Below are positions 36,441 through 45,317 of a stretch of DNA of 64,000 bases, one piece after another (position 1 is the stretch's first letter; each line of letters begins with the position of its first letter). Made by a program: the position numbers and the translations under genes. This DNA is from Chitinophaga silvatica (GTDB lineage: Bacteria; Bacteroidota; Bacteroidia; Chitinophagales; Chitinophagaceae): the NCBI RefSeq assembly GCF_003419895.1, contig NZ_QPMM01000004.1, positions 124,001 to 188,000 on the forward strand. Reading direction: 5' to 3'. The notes under the pieces were generated by a model. The model ran no database searches. It was given only the letters and a program-made list of their open reading frames with translations, and was not told the DNA's origin.

Positions 36441-36485
36441 AAAAGCAGTAAACGATTTACCCAAAAGTAAATGTTTACTGCTTTT
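36441..36485 (-). terminator. Terminator of the kdn operon
   Basis: Arms of 20 and 19 bases (36441-36460 and 36467-36485) pair with one bulged base; on the minus strand the hairpin ends in TTTTTTTATA. Confidence 0.85.
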
Positions 36486-36505
36486 AAATAATCTAAACTA
36501 TAAAA

Positions 36506-37582
36506 TTACAGGCGCTCGTAGAGCTTACGCAGCTTCTCGCGCGTCATGATCTCTTTCCAGTCTTTACCCAGAGCATTTTCCCATAATGGAGCCATACCCA
36601 GAGATACATTAATCATTGTATCGAACTGCTCATCTGTCAACCCACTGGTTATGCCCTGAGGAATATGGATGTTATGTTTCTTCACCATTTCCTTGAACTT
36701 CACAACCCCATCAGGATAAAATTCTTCCAGCTTATCGAATACAATACAGTTACCAATACCGTGTTTGGTGCCCAGCAAATATGCCAGTCCGTAACTTACT
36801 GCATGCGCAACCCCTACCTGAGAATAGGCAATGCTCATACCGCCGGCATATGAAGCCATCATCAGCTTCTCATCCGAATCGTCATCCCAAATATCCTTTT
36901 CCAGGAATATTTCTTCACACAATTCCTGAGCTTTTTCACCGTAAGACTTGCTGAATGCATTCAGATAAGTGCCCTGCAGTGATTCAACGCAGTGAATAAA
37001 GCAATCCATCGCGGTATAAAAACGTTGATTCGGCTCTACTGTTTTAGTTAATGAAGGGTCCAATACTATCTGATCGAATGGAGTAAAGTCGGAATTCATT
37101 CCGAGTTTACGGGTAGGGCCAGTTAATACGCAAGTACGGCTAACTTCAGCTCCTGTACCCGAAATGGTTGGAATACCTACTTTATAAACACCAGGAACCT
37201 TTACCAGATCCCAGCCCTGATAGTCGGCCGACGAGCCAGGGTTGGTCATCATCAGCGACACAGCTTTCGCCATATCCAATACCGATCCGCCACCGATTCC
37301 AATAATACCTGAGACTTTTCCAAACTCAGCTACCAGTTCATCACGTAGTTTATCTACATAAGTTGTTTTAGGCTCATGGGTTACATCAATCACCACAATT
37401 TTGTCTTTCCCCTGTAAAGGAATACGAGACAAAAACTCCTTCTTGTCCTGGAAATACTCATCCACGAAAAAAATCATGGGAGCATCGCCTATACGTCTGG
37501 GGGCCAGTATTTCACCTAGCTGATCAAAACATCCGCTACCGTAAATAACATAGTCCACCATTTTGAAATTCCTGAATTTCAT
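36506..37582 (-). CDS. kdnB: 3-deoxy-manno-octulosonate 8-oxidase (iron-type alcohol dehydrogenase fold)
   Basis: Oxidises C8 of Kdo to the aldehyde so that an amino group can be added. It is an iron-containing alcohol-dehydrogenase-type protein of 358 residues: GIGGGSVLDMAKAVSL (NAD loop), ISGTGAEVSRTCV, and metal ligands around DCFIHCVES and HAVSYGLAYLLGTKHGIGN. The N-terminus MKFRNFKMVDYVIYGSGCF is typical of the KdnB branch. Identification rests mainly on the context: it follows kdsB by 18 bp and the KdnA-like aminotransferase, the trio known for Kdo8N synthesis in Shewanella. Last gene of the operon. Confidence 0.87.
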   Translation of the reverse strand: MKFRNFKMVDYVIYGSGCFDQLGEILAPRRIGDAPMIFFVDEYFQDKKEFLSRIPLQGKDKIVVIDVTHEPKTTYVDKLRDELVAEFGKVSGIIGIGGGSVLDMAKAVSLMMTNPGSSADYQGWDLVKVPGVYKVGIPTISGTGAEVSRTCVLTGPTRKLGMNSDFTPFDQIVLDPSLTKTVEPNQRFYTAMDCFIHCVESLQGTYLNAFSKSYGEKAQELCEEIFLEKDIWDDDSDEKLMMASYAGGMSIAYSQVGVAHAVSYGLAYLLGTKHGIGNCIVFDKLEEFYPDGVVKFKEMVKKHNIHIPQGITSGLTDEQFDTMINVSLGMAPLWENALGKDWKEIMTREKLRKLYERL

Positions 37583-37600
37583 ATATACGTCTTAGTTATT

Positions 37601-38326
37601 TTATAATAATTTGGCCGCTTTCTCTAAATCTTCGGGGGTATCAATTTCAACTCCCATATAAGAGGTAACTACCATTTTCATTGGAATTCCGTTTTCCAGA
37701 TAGCGCAGACATTCAATTTTCTCGGCGGCTTCCAACGGGGTAACTTCCAATTGTGTAAACTCCAGCAATGTTTGCTTACGAAACGCATAAATCCCGATAT
37801 GCTCGTAGTATACAGGTTTTACATCTGTGCTTCTTGGATAAGGAATTACTGACCTGGAGAAAAATAATGCATTGAAATTTTTATCAACAGCTACTTTAAC
37901 GTAGTTGGGATCTTCGATAGATGATTGTTCCTTTAGTTCCTGCATCAGCGAAGCCACTCTCACTTTCTTCCCTTCTTCTCCTTCAAATACTTTCAGCAGT
38001 TTTTCCAAAGGTTCTTTCTGTGTAAAAGGTTCATCTCCCTGTACATTCACCACAATATCAACATCCATATCTACAACAGCCTCGGCTATACGATCAGTAC
38101 CACATTCATGCTCTTTTTTGCTCATGACTGCCTTACCACCATTACTTACTATCTCATTGTAAATAATATCGCTATCAGTTACTACCATCACTTCATCGAA
38201 CACTCCTGTCTGAACTGTAGATTCATAAGTGCGCAAAATAACTGTTTTATCGCCCAGCTTCGCCATCATTTTCCCAGGAAAACGGGTAGCTCCATACCGG
38301 GCAGGTATCAACGCAATTTTCTTCAT
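37601..38326 (-). CDS. kdsB: 3-deoxy-manno-octulosonate (Kdo/Kdo8N) cytidylyltransferase
   Basis: Couples Kdo or Kdo8N to CMP, the activated form used to build lipopolysaccharide inner core. 241 residues with the nucleotide loop [28 protein letters not shown], the RSVIPYPR block and [15 protein letters not shown], all diagnostic of KdsB. Placed between kdnA and kdnB it probably prefers the 8-amino form, as in the Shewanella cluster, but could also serve as the cell's only KdsB. Confidence 0.93.
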   Translation of the reverse strand: MKKIALIPARYGATRFPGKMMAKLGDKTVILRTYESTVQTGVFDEVMVVTDSDIIYNEIVSNGGKAVMSKKEHECGTDRIAEAVVDMDVDIVVNVQGDEPFTQKEPLEKLLKVFEGEEGKKVRVASLMQELKEQSSIEDPNYVKVAVDKNFNALFFSRSVIPYPRSTDVKPVYYEHIGIYAFRKQTLLEFTQLEVTPLEAAEKIECLRYLENGIPMKMVVTSYMGVEIDTPEDLEKAAKLL

Positions 38327-38345
38327 GTAGATCTATTTTACAAAT

Positions 38346-38370
38346 AACGTGAAGCTGCTGGCTTCACGTT
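38346..38370 (-). terminator. Hairpin between kdnA and kdsB
   Basis: Perfect 10-bp stem AACGTGAAGC / GCTTCACGTT with a 5-base loop, 7 bp after the kdnA stop. There is no T run, so it may attenuate or protect RNA instead of ending transcription. Confidence 0.5.
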
Positions 38371-38377
38371 ACCTGGA

Positions 38378-39568
38378 TTATAATACGCTCTTTACAGCAT
38401 TAACCAATTTCTCAGCTCTTTCTTTAATCTCTGCTTCTGTCCAGCTAAGATTAATCGGAGTAGAAATATTACGGCTAATAATTGCGTCCGATGCAGGGAA
38501 CTGTTTAGTCTTATAGATTTCCATTGCCTGTTTTAACCCAGGTGCAAACGGAGTAAGTACTGCTCCTTCTTTAAAATGATCCCACTGACGGATATAGTGC
38601 CAGTTGTTATCATAATAATAGAATGCTACCAGTCCGGCTGCTTTCATTGCTGCTGCAGCTTTAGCTGTTTGTTCCGGAGTAGGCAGGAAAAACGACAGGA
38701 AGGTTGCGCTATCGCCTGCTTCATCAGGTAAGCGTCTGAAGGTTACTCCAGGAATTGCAGCCAGTGCATCCTTGAAAATCTTCTTTGTACTACGCTGTAT
38801 TTCCAGGAATTTATCAAGTTTTCTAACCTGAGCCAAACCAACTGCGGCATGCAATTCAGAAATACGGTAGTTATAGCCAATGAACGGATGCAGATCAGCG
38901 CCGCGATCTACCCCGAGGTGATCATGACCATGGTCTGTGTAACCATCACATTTTATATAGATGTCTTTATTATTGGTAACAACTGCTCCGCCTTCAGCGC
39001 AGGTAATTGTTTTTACAAAGTCGAAAGAGAAGGTTCCTGCATCGCCGATTGTACCCAATGCTTTGCCTTTATAGCTGGCGCCAAAAGACTGGCAGGCATC
39101 TTCGAGTAAAAACAGGTTATGTTTTTTACAGATTGCTTGTAATGCATCCAGATCTGCCATTGCTCCGCACATATGTACAGGCATAACGGCCTTGGTTTTT
39201 GGAGTGATAGCTGCTTCCACGGCTTTAGGGTCCAGAGTGAGCGTATCGTCAACATCTACCAGCACCGGCGTTGCTCCTACAGAGAATACTGATTCAAAAC
39301 TAGCTACGAAGGTGAAAGTAGGCATAATAATCTCATCGCCGGCTCCAATTCCCAGCGCTGCCATCGCAGTTGTTAATGCCGCAGTACCGCTGGAAGCTAA
39401 TTGTGTATATTGTACATTCAGTTTGTCGCAAATGGCTTGCTCCAATTCTTTGGCTTTCCAAATACCCTTGCGTGGGCCATCAAATCCATAACGCATAAAA
39501 ATACCGGTTTCCAGTACGTCGTTTACCTCTTTTCTTTCCTCGGCGCCAAATAGTTCATATCCGGGCAT
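38378..39568 (-). CDS. kdnA: 8-amino-3,8-dideoxy-manno-octulosonate transaminase (DegT/DnrJ/EryC1 fold)
   Basis: PLP enzyme that puts an amino group on C8 of the oxidised Kdo, giving Kdo8N. 396 residues of the DegT/DnrJ family: AMAALGIGAGDEIIMPTFTF, LEDACQSFGASYKGK, the PLP lysine in FSFDFVKTITCAEGGAVVTN, and GYNYRISELHAAVGLAQVRKL. The sequence SFDFVKTITCAEGG and N-terminus PGYELFGAEERKEV are the KdnA pattern. First gene of the operon. Its -7 box lies about 50 bp upstream, back to back with the promoter of the NTF2-like gene. Confidence 0.88.
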   Translation of the reverse strand: MPGYELFGAEERKEVNDVLETGIFMRYGFDGPRKGIWKAKELEQAICDKLNVQYTQLASSGTAALTTAMAALGIGAGDEIIMPTFTFVASFESVFSVGATPVLVDVDDTLTLDPKAVEAAITPKTKAVMPVHMCGAMADLDALQAICKKHNLFLLEDACQSFGASYKGKALGTIGDAGTFSFDFVKTITCAEGGAVVTNNKDIYIKCDGYTDHGHDHLGVDRGADLHPFIGYNYRISELHAAVGLAQVRKLDKFLEIQRSTKKIFKDALAAIPGVTFRRLPDEAGDSATFLSFFLPTPEQTAKAAAAMKAAGLVAFYYYDNNWHYIRQWDHFKEGAVLTPFAPGLKQAMEIYKTKQFPASDAIISRNISTPINLSWTEAEIKERAEKLVNAVKSVL

Positions 39569-39616
39569 AAGCTATTGATTTAAATATAAATTAGTGATGT
39601 TTTTCAAATGGTGATG

Positions 39617-39624
39617 CAAAGTTA
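39617..39624 (-). promoter_or_regulatory. Predicted -7 box of the kdn operon
   Basis: Minus strand reads TAACTTTG, an exact match, 48 bp before the kdnA start. Confidence 0.45.
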
Positions 39625-39635
39625 CTATAATCAGA

Positions 39636-39668
39636 GTTGCTGTACATCGGAAAATCTGTTTATCTTTT
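39636..39668 (+). promoter_or_regulatory. Predicted promoter of the NTF2-like gene
   Basis: GTTG (39636-39639), 21-bp spacer, then TATCTTTT followed by G, a near match to the -33/-7 pair. The ATG is 14 bp beyond, so the leader would be very short. Confidence 0.4.
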
Positions 39669-39682
39669 GCTAAAAAATTATC

Positions 39683-40120
39683 ATGCGTTTTTTACTGTTG
39701 CTTACCTGGTTGGGCTTATCTACGGCCGTTTTTGCTCAAAAACCGGCTTCTCAGTCAAAAGAAATAACCCAAATTTCTGCCCTGCTTACCATCCAAAGCA
39801 CAGCCTGGAATAAAGGAGATATTAATACTTTCATGGATACATACTGGAAGTCTGACTCCCTCCTCTTTATAAATAAAACCGGCATTACCTATGGCTGGCA
39901 GGGAGCACTCGACCGTTATAAGAAAGCCTATCCGGACGCCACTGCCATGGGAAAGTTAGACTTTAAATTGTTAGAATTCAAACAATTGGCTCCAGATATC
40001 TTTTTTGTTGTTGGCAAATGGCATCTTACCCGTAAAATTGGCGATCTGGAAGGACATTTTAGCCTGGTTGTTAAACGCTTTGGAACTACCTGGAAAATAA
40101 TTGCCGATCATAGCAGCTAA
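39683..40120 (+). CDS. Secreted NTF2-like (SnoaL/DUF4440) protein
   Basis: 145 residues with a signal peptide ending VFAQ (19). The mature part is a cystatin-like NTF2 cone fold: EITQISALLTIQSTAWNKGDINTFMDTYWKSD-type helix pair and a strand set ending in LVVKRFGTTWKIIADHSS. The family includes ketosteroid-isomerase-like enzymes and inert ligand carriers; no active-site set could be confirmed here. Monocistronic, with a clean terminator just after the stop. Confidence 0.83.
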   Translation: MRFLLLLTWLGLSTAVFAQKPASQSKEITQISALLTIQSTAWNKGDINTFMDTYWKSDSLLFINKTGITYGWQGALDRYKKAYPDATAMGKLDFKLLEFKQLAPDIFFVVGKWHLTRKIGDLEGHFSLVVKRFGTTWKIIADHSS

Positions 40121-40128
40121 ATAAAAAA

Positions 40129-40148
40129 CCATCCTAAGATTAGGATGG
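40129..40148 (+). terminator. Short terminator hairpin after the NTF2-like gene
   Basis: Perfect 9-bp stem CCATCCTAA / TTAGGATGG with a 2-base loop, preceded by AAAAAA. Tight loop, modest T run. Confidence 0.6.
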
Positions 40149-40238
40149 CCGCTATACACCACAACATTAAAGAAGTCTGATTCTTCTTAGTGTTAAAAAA
40201 GTAGAAGTAGGGTTCTCATTGGATATGGATATATATTT

Positions 40239-40421
40239 TTAATGCTTTGATTTATTTTTTTCAGTGTGTCTGACCCCCTTATTTTCTTTTTCAGGCTTTT
40301 CAGACAATGAAGCATGTAAAGGGTTAGTTGTATAAGTGCCTTTATCTGTAGCTAAGACTTTTACCGGCTTCTGTTTTTCCGGATAATCTACCGCATCATG
40401 ATTTTTTGACTTCTTCTTCAT
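40239..40421 (-). CDS. Small highly charged protein, unknown
   Basis: 60 residues from MKKKSKNHDAVDYPEKQKPV to ENKGVRHTEKNKSKH, rich in Lys, Glu and His, no hydrophobic core, probably disordered. A longer in-frame start at 40535 adds hydrophobic residues that do not fit and is not used. Coding is plausible but unproven. Alone between two plus-strand genes. Confidence 0.45.
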   Translation of the reverse strand: MKKKSKNHDAVDYPEKQKPVKVLATDKGTYTTNPLHASLSEKPEKENKGVRHTEKNKSKH

Positions 40422-40770
40422 ACTAACAGATTTAAATGCTCCTGATAAGAAAAAACAAACTTTATTCCAGCCCAAATACCACTTAATTACCCGATAAATT
40501 GCAGTATTACGTGGTGTCAACTCCCCAAAAACCAACCCTGATGGGCAAATAATACCCCTGCGCCTATACGGCAGGGATCATTAACATACGGTTCACAAAA
40601 AGAGATATCCGTTTTTCACTTATACATACTATCTTAGTGACCCAATTATGTTTTAACCCATAGGCCCTTGATCAACCACGAGTAGTTTTATCCAAATTCC
40701 TTCCTAAAGCCTTCTTTAATTTTAATCTGTTCCTGTTTAGAACCCGGTATCTATTCACTATAACTTATTT
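40422..40770. other. 349-bp non-coding stretch before the CAP gene
   Basis: AT-rich, no ORF worth calling, no exact -7 box and no long inverted repeat recognised. Confidence 0.4.
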
Positions 40771-41334
40771 ATGGTTATGCCCGGGAAAACATTAAGTATT
40801 GTATTTTCTCTGTTATTACTCGTTTTGGTTGGTTGCACAAAAAAAATGGATCTTACCCCAGAACAACCACTTCCACATGGAGTTGTCGATTCCGTTGCTA
40901 TAACGGATACCGTTAAAGACAACAGAATTGACCGTGATGCCCTATTAAAATTGGTAAATGGTGTAAGAAGTCGTGGTTGCAATTGTGGAGGCCAGCAAAT
41001 GGCTCCTGTAGGCCCTGTAAACTGGAATGGCTTATTGGAAAAAGCCGCCTATGCCCACAGTAAGGATATGACCGACAATCATTACTTCAATCATACTGGT
41101 TTAAATGGATCAACTCCGGGCGGCAGATTAGATGCTGTTGGTTATAACTGGAGCTTTTATGGGGAAAATATAGCCAATGGCAGTATGGATGAACAGGCAG
41201 TTATCCTCGGATGGCTACATAGCCCTGACCACTGCCGTAATATCATGAATGGAAATTTTGTAGAAATTGGTGTTGGAAGAAATGGGCTGAACTGGACAAT
41301 GGAACTTGGTTCCAGAAGAGCTTCTGCCAATTAA
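40771..41334 (+). CDS. CAP-domain (SCP/PR1-like) lipoprotein
   Basis: 187 residues; signal and lipobox VGCTKK (Cys 22). The mature protein is a CAP domain (about 50-180) with the conserved His in AYAHSKDMTDN, the Glu in YGENIANG and His in HSPDHCRNIMN, and a Cys pair RGCNCGG. Bacterial CAP proteins are secreted and of unknown reaction. The last 4 bases overlap the converging membrane-protein gene. Confidence 0.88.
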   Translation: MVMPGKTLSIVFSLLLLVLVGCTKKMDLTPEQPLPHGVVDSVAITDTVKDNRIDRDALLKLVNGVRSRGCNCGGQQMAPVGPVNWNGLLEKAAYAHSKDMTDNHYFNHTGLNGSTPGGRLDAVGYNWSFYGENIANGSMDEQAVILGWLHSPDHCRNIMNGNFVEIGVGRNGLNWTMELGSRRASAN

Positions 41335-41609
41335 GGTGCTTTCATTTTGTGTTTCCACATCTTCCAGACATAATAAATATATGCTGCAAGTGTGATAACC
41401 AGCCATGAATAAAAGAAGATCATTCGGCCGGGGGTCGATTCCTCCGGCACACCGAATCCCAGGTATAGTCCAAGAGTAATATTTACAAGCATCAAAAAAA
41501 GCCCTACAAATATTGTTCGGATAATTTTCAGAAAGAACTCCATCAGTTCCCAGTCAAACTTGGGTTCTTCGTCTTTCTTTGGTTGTACATCATCCTTCTC
41601 TTCTTCCAT
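41331..41609 (-). CDS. Small two-span membrane protein, unknown
   Basis: 92 residues: acidic N-tail (MEEEKDDVQPKKDEEPK), two membrane segments (about 28-52 and 62-82) and a basic end. No family recognised. Start follows the lysozyme gene by 22 bp on the same strand, so the two are probably one transcript. Confidence 0.6.
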   Translation of the reverse strand: MEEEKDDVQPKKDEEPKFDWELMEFFLKIIRTIFVGLFLMLVNITLGLYLGFGVPEESTPGRMIFFYSWLVITLAAYIYYVWKMWKHKMKAP

Positions 41610-41631
41610 AAAACCGGTTTTTTAATCCCTG

Positions 41632-42384
41632 CTAAGGTAAACATAGTTTTACTAGATCAGTGCTGTCGCCTTTAAATACATTAAAGTCAACAGTTGTGCG
41701 TATTCCATTAACCCTTCCTATATCGCTATGTTGCCAGAAAAGCCAGTTTCTGACAGATCGTGGGCGTTCTTTCTGGTAATAATGAGCAATCCATAAAGGA
41801 TATTTATCGAATTCGTCGCCCAGGTAGGTTTCATAAAAATGAATATTGGTGTAAATAATAGGCTTTACCTTATAAGTCTTCTCCATCTCTTCCAGCCATA
41901 TTTTAGCCGTGCTGCGTATAACCGAGGCAGGTAGATTATTGGTAGTTTCTATATCTAATACCGGAGGCAGATCGCCTGGTTGAAGCGATACTACGTTATT
42001 GAAATTGATAGCTTGTTTAATAGGGTCGCGGGTTGCATAAAAGAAGTGATATGCGCCACGGATCATTCCTGCTTTACCGGCATGTTCCCAATTTTCTTTA
42101 AATGCAGCGTCCTGGCGGGTAATTCCTTCCGTTGCCTTGATAAAGGCAAAGGATATACGAATCTTCTTTACCCTCATTTGTTTGACAGCCTGCCAGTTAA
42201 TATCCTTCTGGAATTTAGAAACATCAATCCCATGTATTTTATAATTAACCGGAATATCGATCCCAAATTCCTGGTATCGAACAAATTTATCTTTGTTGGC
42301 AATCTTATTCCATATCAGATAAGATATTAGGGCTATACCGAGGCTAAAAATCAATAGCAATAATCCGATCAGAACTCTTTTCAC
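41632..42384 (-). CDS. Glycoside hydrolase family 25 lysozyme
   Basis: Muramidase that cuts peptidoglycan between MurNAc and GlcNAc. 250 residues with an N-terminal membrane anchor (about 5-25), then the GH25 barrel: HGIDVSKFQKDINW, FAFIKATEGIT, GAYHFFYA and the catalytic DxE in VLDIETTN, with IIYTNIHFYETYL later. The single anchor suggests action at the outer face of the inner membrane. Downstream gene is the small membrane protein, 22 bp away. Confidence 0.9.
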   Translation of the reverse strand: MKRVLIGLLLLIFSLGIALISYLIWNKIANKDKFVRYQEFGIDIPVNYKIHGIDVSKFQKDINWQAVKQMRVKKIRISFAFIKATEGITRQDAAFKENWEHAGKAGMIRGAYHFFYATRDPIKQAINFNNVVSLQPGDLPPVLDIETTNNLPASVIRSTAKIWLEEMEKTYKVKPIIYTNIHFYETYLGDEFDKYPLWIAHYYQKERPRSVRNWLFWQHSDIGRVNGIRTTVDFNVFKGDSTDLVKLCLP

Positions 42385-42493
42385 TTTAGTTTCAGTTAGT
42401 TGCAGGGTAATTAGGTCGCATGTATTTTTGGGATACAGCGGTATTTTTTCAGCAAGTATAGGCTATAATTTGTTTAAAGGCGCTACTTTTACA

Positions 42494-43537
42494 ATGGTCA
42501 AGCGTTTTTTTATGCCCGATTTTAACCTGAAGGATACCCTGAATTTGCTATCGAAAATCACGCTGCGTCGTGGTATCAACGCCACAAAAGTATTGAGCAG
42601 CTACTTTGTAAGTAAATGGACCGGCAAAGCCGTTCAGTGGGGTTATCCTGTATCAATATCCTTTGAACCTACTACTTCCTGTAACCTAAGGTGCCCTGAA
42701 TGCCCAAGTGGACTCAGAGCCTTTACAAGGCCAACAGGTATGTTGCAACAGGATTTCTTCAGACAAACAATTGATGAAATCTCCCGCGAATTACTATATC
42801 TGATCTTCTATTTCCAGGGAGAACCTTTCCTCAATCCAGGTTTCCTGGAAATGGTGAAGTATGCTTCTGCCAAAGGAATATATACTGCAACTTCTACCAA
42901 TGCTCACTATCTGACCGATGAAAATGCCCGTAAAACGGTAGAAAGTGGTTTAGATAGATTAATCATTTCTATTGATGGTACTACCCAGGACGTATATACG
43001 CAATATCGGGTAGGCGGTCATCTGGATAAAGTTATCCAGGGAGCAAAAAATATCGTTAAATGGAAAAAGGAGCTAAAATCTTCTAAACCCTTCGTGTTCT
43101 TCCAATTCCTGGTTGTAAAGCCAAATGAACATCAAATTGAAGATGTAAAACGCCTGGCTAAAGAAATTGGAGTAGACCAGGTGAGGTTTAAAACGGCACA
43201 GGTATACGACTACGAAGAAGGAAACCGACTCATCCCTACTATCGATAAATATTCGAGATACCACCGGAATGAAGATGGTACGTATGCCATCAAAAATAAA
43301 CTCAGCAATCACTGCTGGAGATTGTGGCACTCTCCTGTTGTAACCTGGGATGGACTGGTAGTTCCCTGCTGCTTCGATAAAGATGCCCAGCATAAACTGG
43401 GGAATCTTAAAAAAGAAAGCTTCAAGGCGCTATGGCATAATAAAGAATATATCCACTTCCGATCTCAGATCCTTCAAACCCGCAAAAACATCGATATCTG
43501 CGCTAATTGTAGCGAAGGCACTAAGGTTTGGGGATAA
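42494..43537 (+). CDS. Radical SAM / SPASM domain protein
   Basis: 347 residues from MVKRFFMPDFN; earlier in-frame starts at 42428 are less likely because a -7-like sequence TATAATTTG lies at 42463-42471. The radical SAM cluster motif CNLRCPEC (Cys 63, 67, 70) precedes the SAM-binding barrel with FYFQGEPFLNPGF, and the C-terminal SPASM-type cysteines are in VPCCFD and CANC. Such proteins install peptide modifications or act on sugars; no precursor peptide gene is beside it. Alone on its strand. Substrate unknown. Confidence 0.87.
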   Translation: MVKRFFMPDFNLKDTLNLLSKITLRRGINATKVLSSYFVSKWTGKAVQWGYPVSISFEPTTSCNLRCPECPSGLRAFTRPTGMLQQDFFRQTIDEISRELLYLIFYFQGEPFLNPGFLEMVKYASAKGIYTATSTNAHYLTDENARKTVESGLDRLIISIDGTTQDVYTQYRVGGHLDKVIQGAKNIVKWKKELKSSKPFVFFQFLVVKPNEHQIEDVKRLAKEIGVDQVRFKTAQVYDYEEGNRLIPTIDKYSRYHRNEDGTYAIKNKLSNHCWRLWHSPVVTWDGLVVPCCFDKDAQHKLGNLKKESFKALWHNKEYIHFRSQILQTRKNIDICANCSEGTKVWG

Positions 43538-43570
43538 TTTAAAAATTATTGAACTGACAATCAATAGATT

Positions 43571-43634
43571 ACTATCTATTTAGTTTAATAACTACAAAAA
43601 TAGTTTTAAAACTACAGAAATAGTTTTACCTTGG
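43571..43634 (+). promoter_or_regulatory. Three 20-bp operator-like repeats overlapping the blaI promoter
   Basis: ACTA-N6-TAGT appears at 43571-43584, 43591-43604 and 43611-43624, exactly 20 bp apart. The dyad shape fits BlaI/MecI operators. A near -7 box TACCTTGG (43627-43634) follows, 4 bp before the ATG at 43639, so repression and start of transcription would overlap. Confidence 0.65.
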
Positions 43635-43638
43635 TGAT

Positions 43639-44001
43639 ATGAAGAAATTATCACGCAAGGAAGAAGAACTTATGCAGGTGATGTGGCACCTCAAAAAAGC
43701 ATTTGTAAAAGATGCTATCGATCAGCTTCCCGACCCTAAACCACATTATAACACTATAGCTACTCTCATGAAACGCCTGGAAGAAAAAGGATTTCTGGCG
43801 CATCGCGAATATGGTGGCACCTATGAGTACTATCCTACCGTTGAGAAGGAAAAGTATAAGGATACTTTCATGAAGAAAGTTGTCAGCACCTTTTTCGACA
43901 ATTCCTATTTCAATATGCTGGCCTATTTCGCTAAAGAAGAGAAGCTGACAAAGGATGAAATGGATGAATTGGTAAAAATGATTGAGAAAAATAAAAAGTA
44001 G
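43639..44001 (+). CDS. BlaI/MecI/CopY family transcriptional repressor
   Basis: 120 residues: winged helix (1 to about 70; LSRKEEELMQVMWHLKKAFVKDAIDQLP and TIATLMKRLEEKGFLAHREY) and a C-terminal dimerisation helix set. Family members bind dyads near their own promoter and are removed when the partner membrane protease is triggered. Translation stop is 4 bp before the M56 gene. Three operator-like repeats lie upstream. Confidence 0.92.
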   Translation: MKKLSRKEEELMQVMWHLKKAFVKDAIDQLPDPKPHYNTIATLMKRLEEKGFLAHREYGGTYEYYPTVEKEKYKDTFMKKVVSTFFDNSYFNMLAYFAKEEKLTKDEMDELVKMIEKNKK

Positions 44002-44005
44002 CCCT

Positions 44006-45316
44006 ATGCACTCACTTCTGCTATATCTGATTCAGAACTTCGTTATACTGGCCTTACTGTATCTCCTTTTCATGGCAGCTTTCAGGCATACTACGTTTTA
44101 TCGGTATAACAGGTACTTCCTTATAATTGCGTTATTGGTTTCTGCAATAGTTCCATTACTCCCATTTCCGGCTTTCAATACCGGAGGTGTCATACCTCTT
44201 GCAGCACTAAACAATACTAACGTTGAAACACCAACGAACATTAATATTGCCAGCGGAACCCCGGCAACTACCTCTACAGGCTCCATAAATTATCAAATGT
44301 TCCTTCTGGGTGCCTATGCAGCTGTAGCAGTAATATTATTACTACGCTTCTTTTTCCAGGTACGAAAAATTACAAAGCTTGGCCAAACAGGAAATATTAT
44401 TACAAAGGGAACTCTTAAGTATGTGCAGATAAAGGGTTTGCCTGCTCCATTTACTTTCATGAGCAAAATATACTTCGACCCTGAAGCCCACGATCCTTCT
44501 ACCCTGGAATATATCCTTAATCATGAAACCACCCATGCAGAGGAAAATCACACCACGGATTTATTGATAGCTTCAGTTTATTGCTGCCTGTTCTGGATCA
44601 ATCCCTTTGGTATACTGATCAGGAAGGCTATGCAGTTGAACCTCGAATACCTTGCCGACAGAAAAGCCTCTGCTCTGGCCGAGTCTAGCTCCGGCTATCA
44701 AATGAGTCTGCTCAGCTTTGCCGTTAACTTGCCGGTATCGTCTTTAATTCAGCCATATGGACAATCATTCATAAAAAACAGAATCGTTATGCTAAACAAA
44801 AAACCTTCATCCGCCATGCAGCGTTGGCGTTATGCATTAATTGTACCTGCATTGGTATTAGGTTGTACATTAGTTGCAGCCTCCACTACACCTAACAGTG
44901 CTTCATCGCTAACCCTGGAACAAGGTAAAAACGACAGCACTATTTATAAGCGTTTTATAGGAGACCATGATGGCTATGCAAGATTTGTTTCACGACATAC
45001 CAGGTATCCGCGTGTTAACTATAATAACAAAATTGTTGGGCTGGTTAAAGTGGCATATACATTACAACCAGATGGCACTGTTACAGATATTGAAGTTCTT
45101 AAAACACCTGAAAATGGGGAAGCTTTAGGGGCTGAAGTAAAGAGGATGGTTTCAGAGTTTACATTTACTCCAGATCCTCAATCCAAGCCACACAAAACAA
45201 TACAATCAGTATTATTTCAGTTAATAAAAGCTGATGGTACTGTTTTAGGTGGTTCTGTTAAAGAGGAGGATAAAACAAGTCCATTTGCCGTAGTAATTGG
45301 CTATACGAAAAATTAG
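44006..45316 (+). CDS. M56 (BlaR1-type) membrane metallopeptidase with TonB C-terminal domain
   Basis: 436 residues. Start at MHSLLLYLIQN, 4 bp after the repressor stop. Four membrane segments in the first 300 residues and the zinc motif HETTH (173-177) in YILNHETTHAEENHTTD, followed by LEYLADRKA. Residues about 350-425 form a TonB C-terminal domain (VNYNNKIVGLVKVAYTLQPDGTVTDIEVLKTP). There is no penicillin-binding sensor domain, so it is unlikely to sense beta-lactams directly. It probably cleaves or inactivates the BlaI-type repressor on a still unknown envelope signal. Confidence 0.9.
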   Translation: MHSLLLYLIQNFVILALLYLLFMAAFRHTTFYRYNRYFLIIALLVSAIVPLLPFPAFNTGGVIPLAALNNTNVETPTNINIASGTPATTSTGSINYQMFLLGAYAAVAVILLLRFFFQVRKITKLGQTGNIITKGTLKYVQIKGLPAPFTFMSKIYFDPEAHDPSTLEYILNHETTHAEENHTTDLLIASVYCCLFWINPFGILIRKAMQLNLEYLADRKASALAESSSGYQMSLLSFAVNLPVSSLIQPYGQSFIKNRIVMLNKKPSSAMQRWRYALIVPALVLGCTLVAASTTPNSASSLTLEQGKNDSTIYKRFIGDHDGYARFVSRHTRYPRVNYNNKIVGLVKVAYTLQPDGTVTDIEVLKTPENGEALGAEVKRMVSEFTFTPDPQSKPHKTIQSVLFQLIKADGTVLGGSVKEEDKTSPFAVVIGYTKN

Positions 45317-45317
45317 T

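Noticed and set aside
43639..45316. Beta-lactam resistance operon
   Set aside because: The family names suggest it, but no beta-lactamase or penicillin-binding sensor is present.
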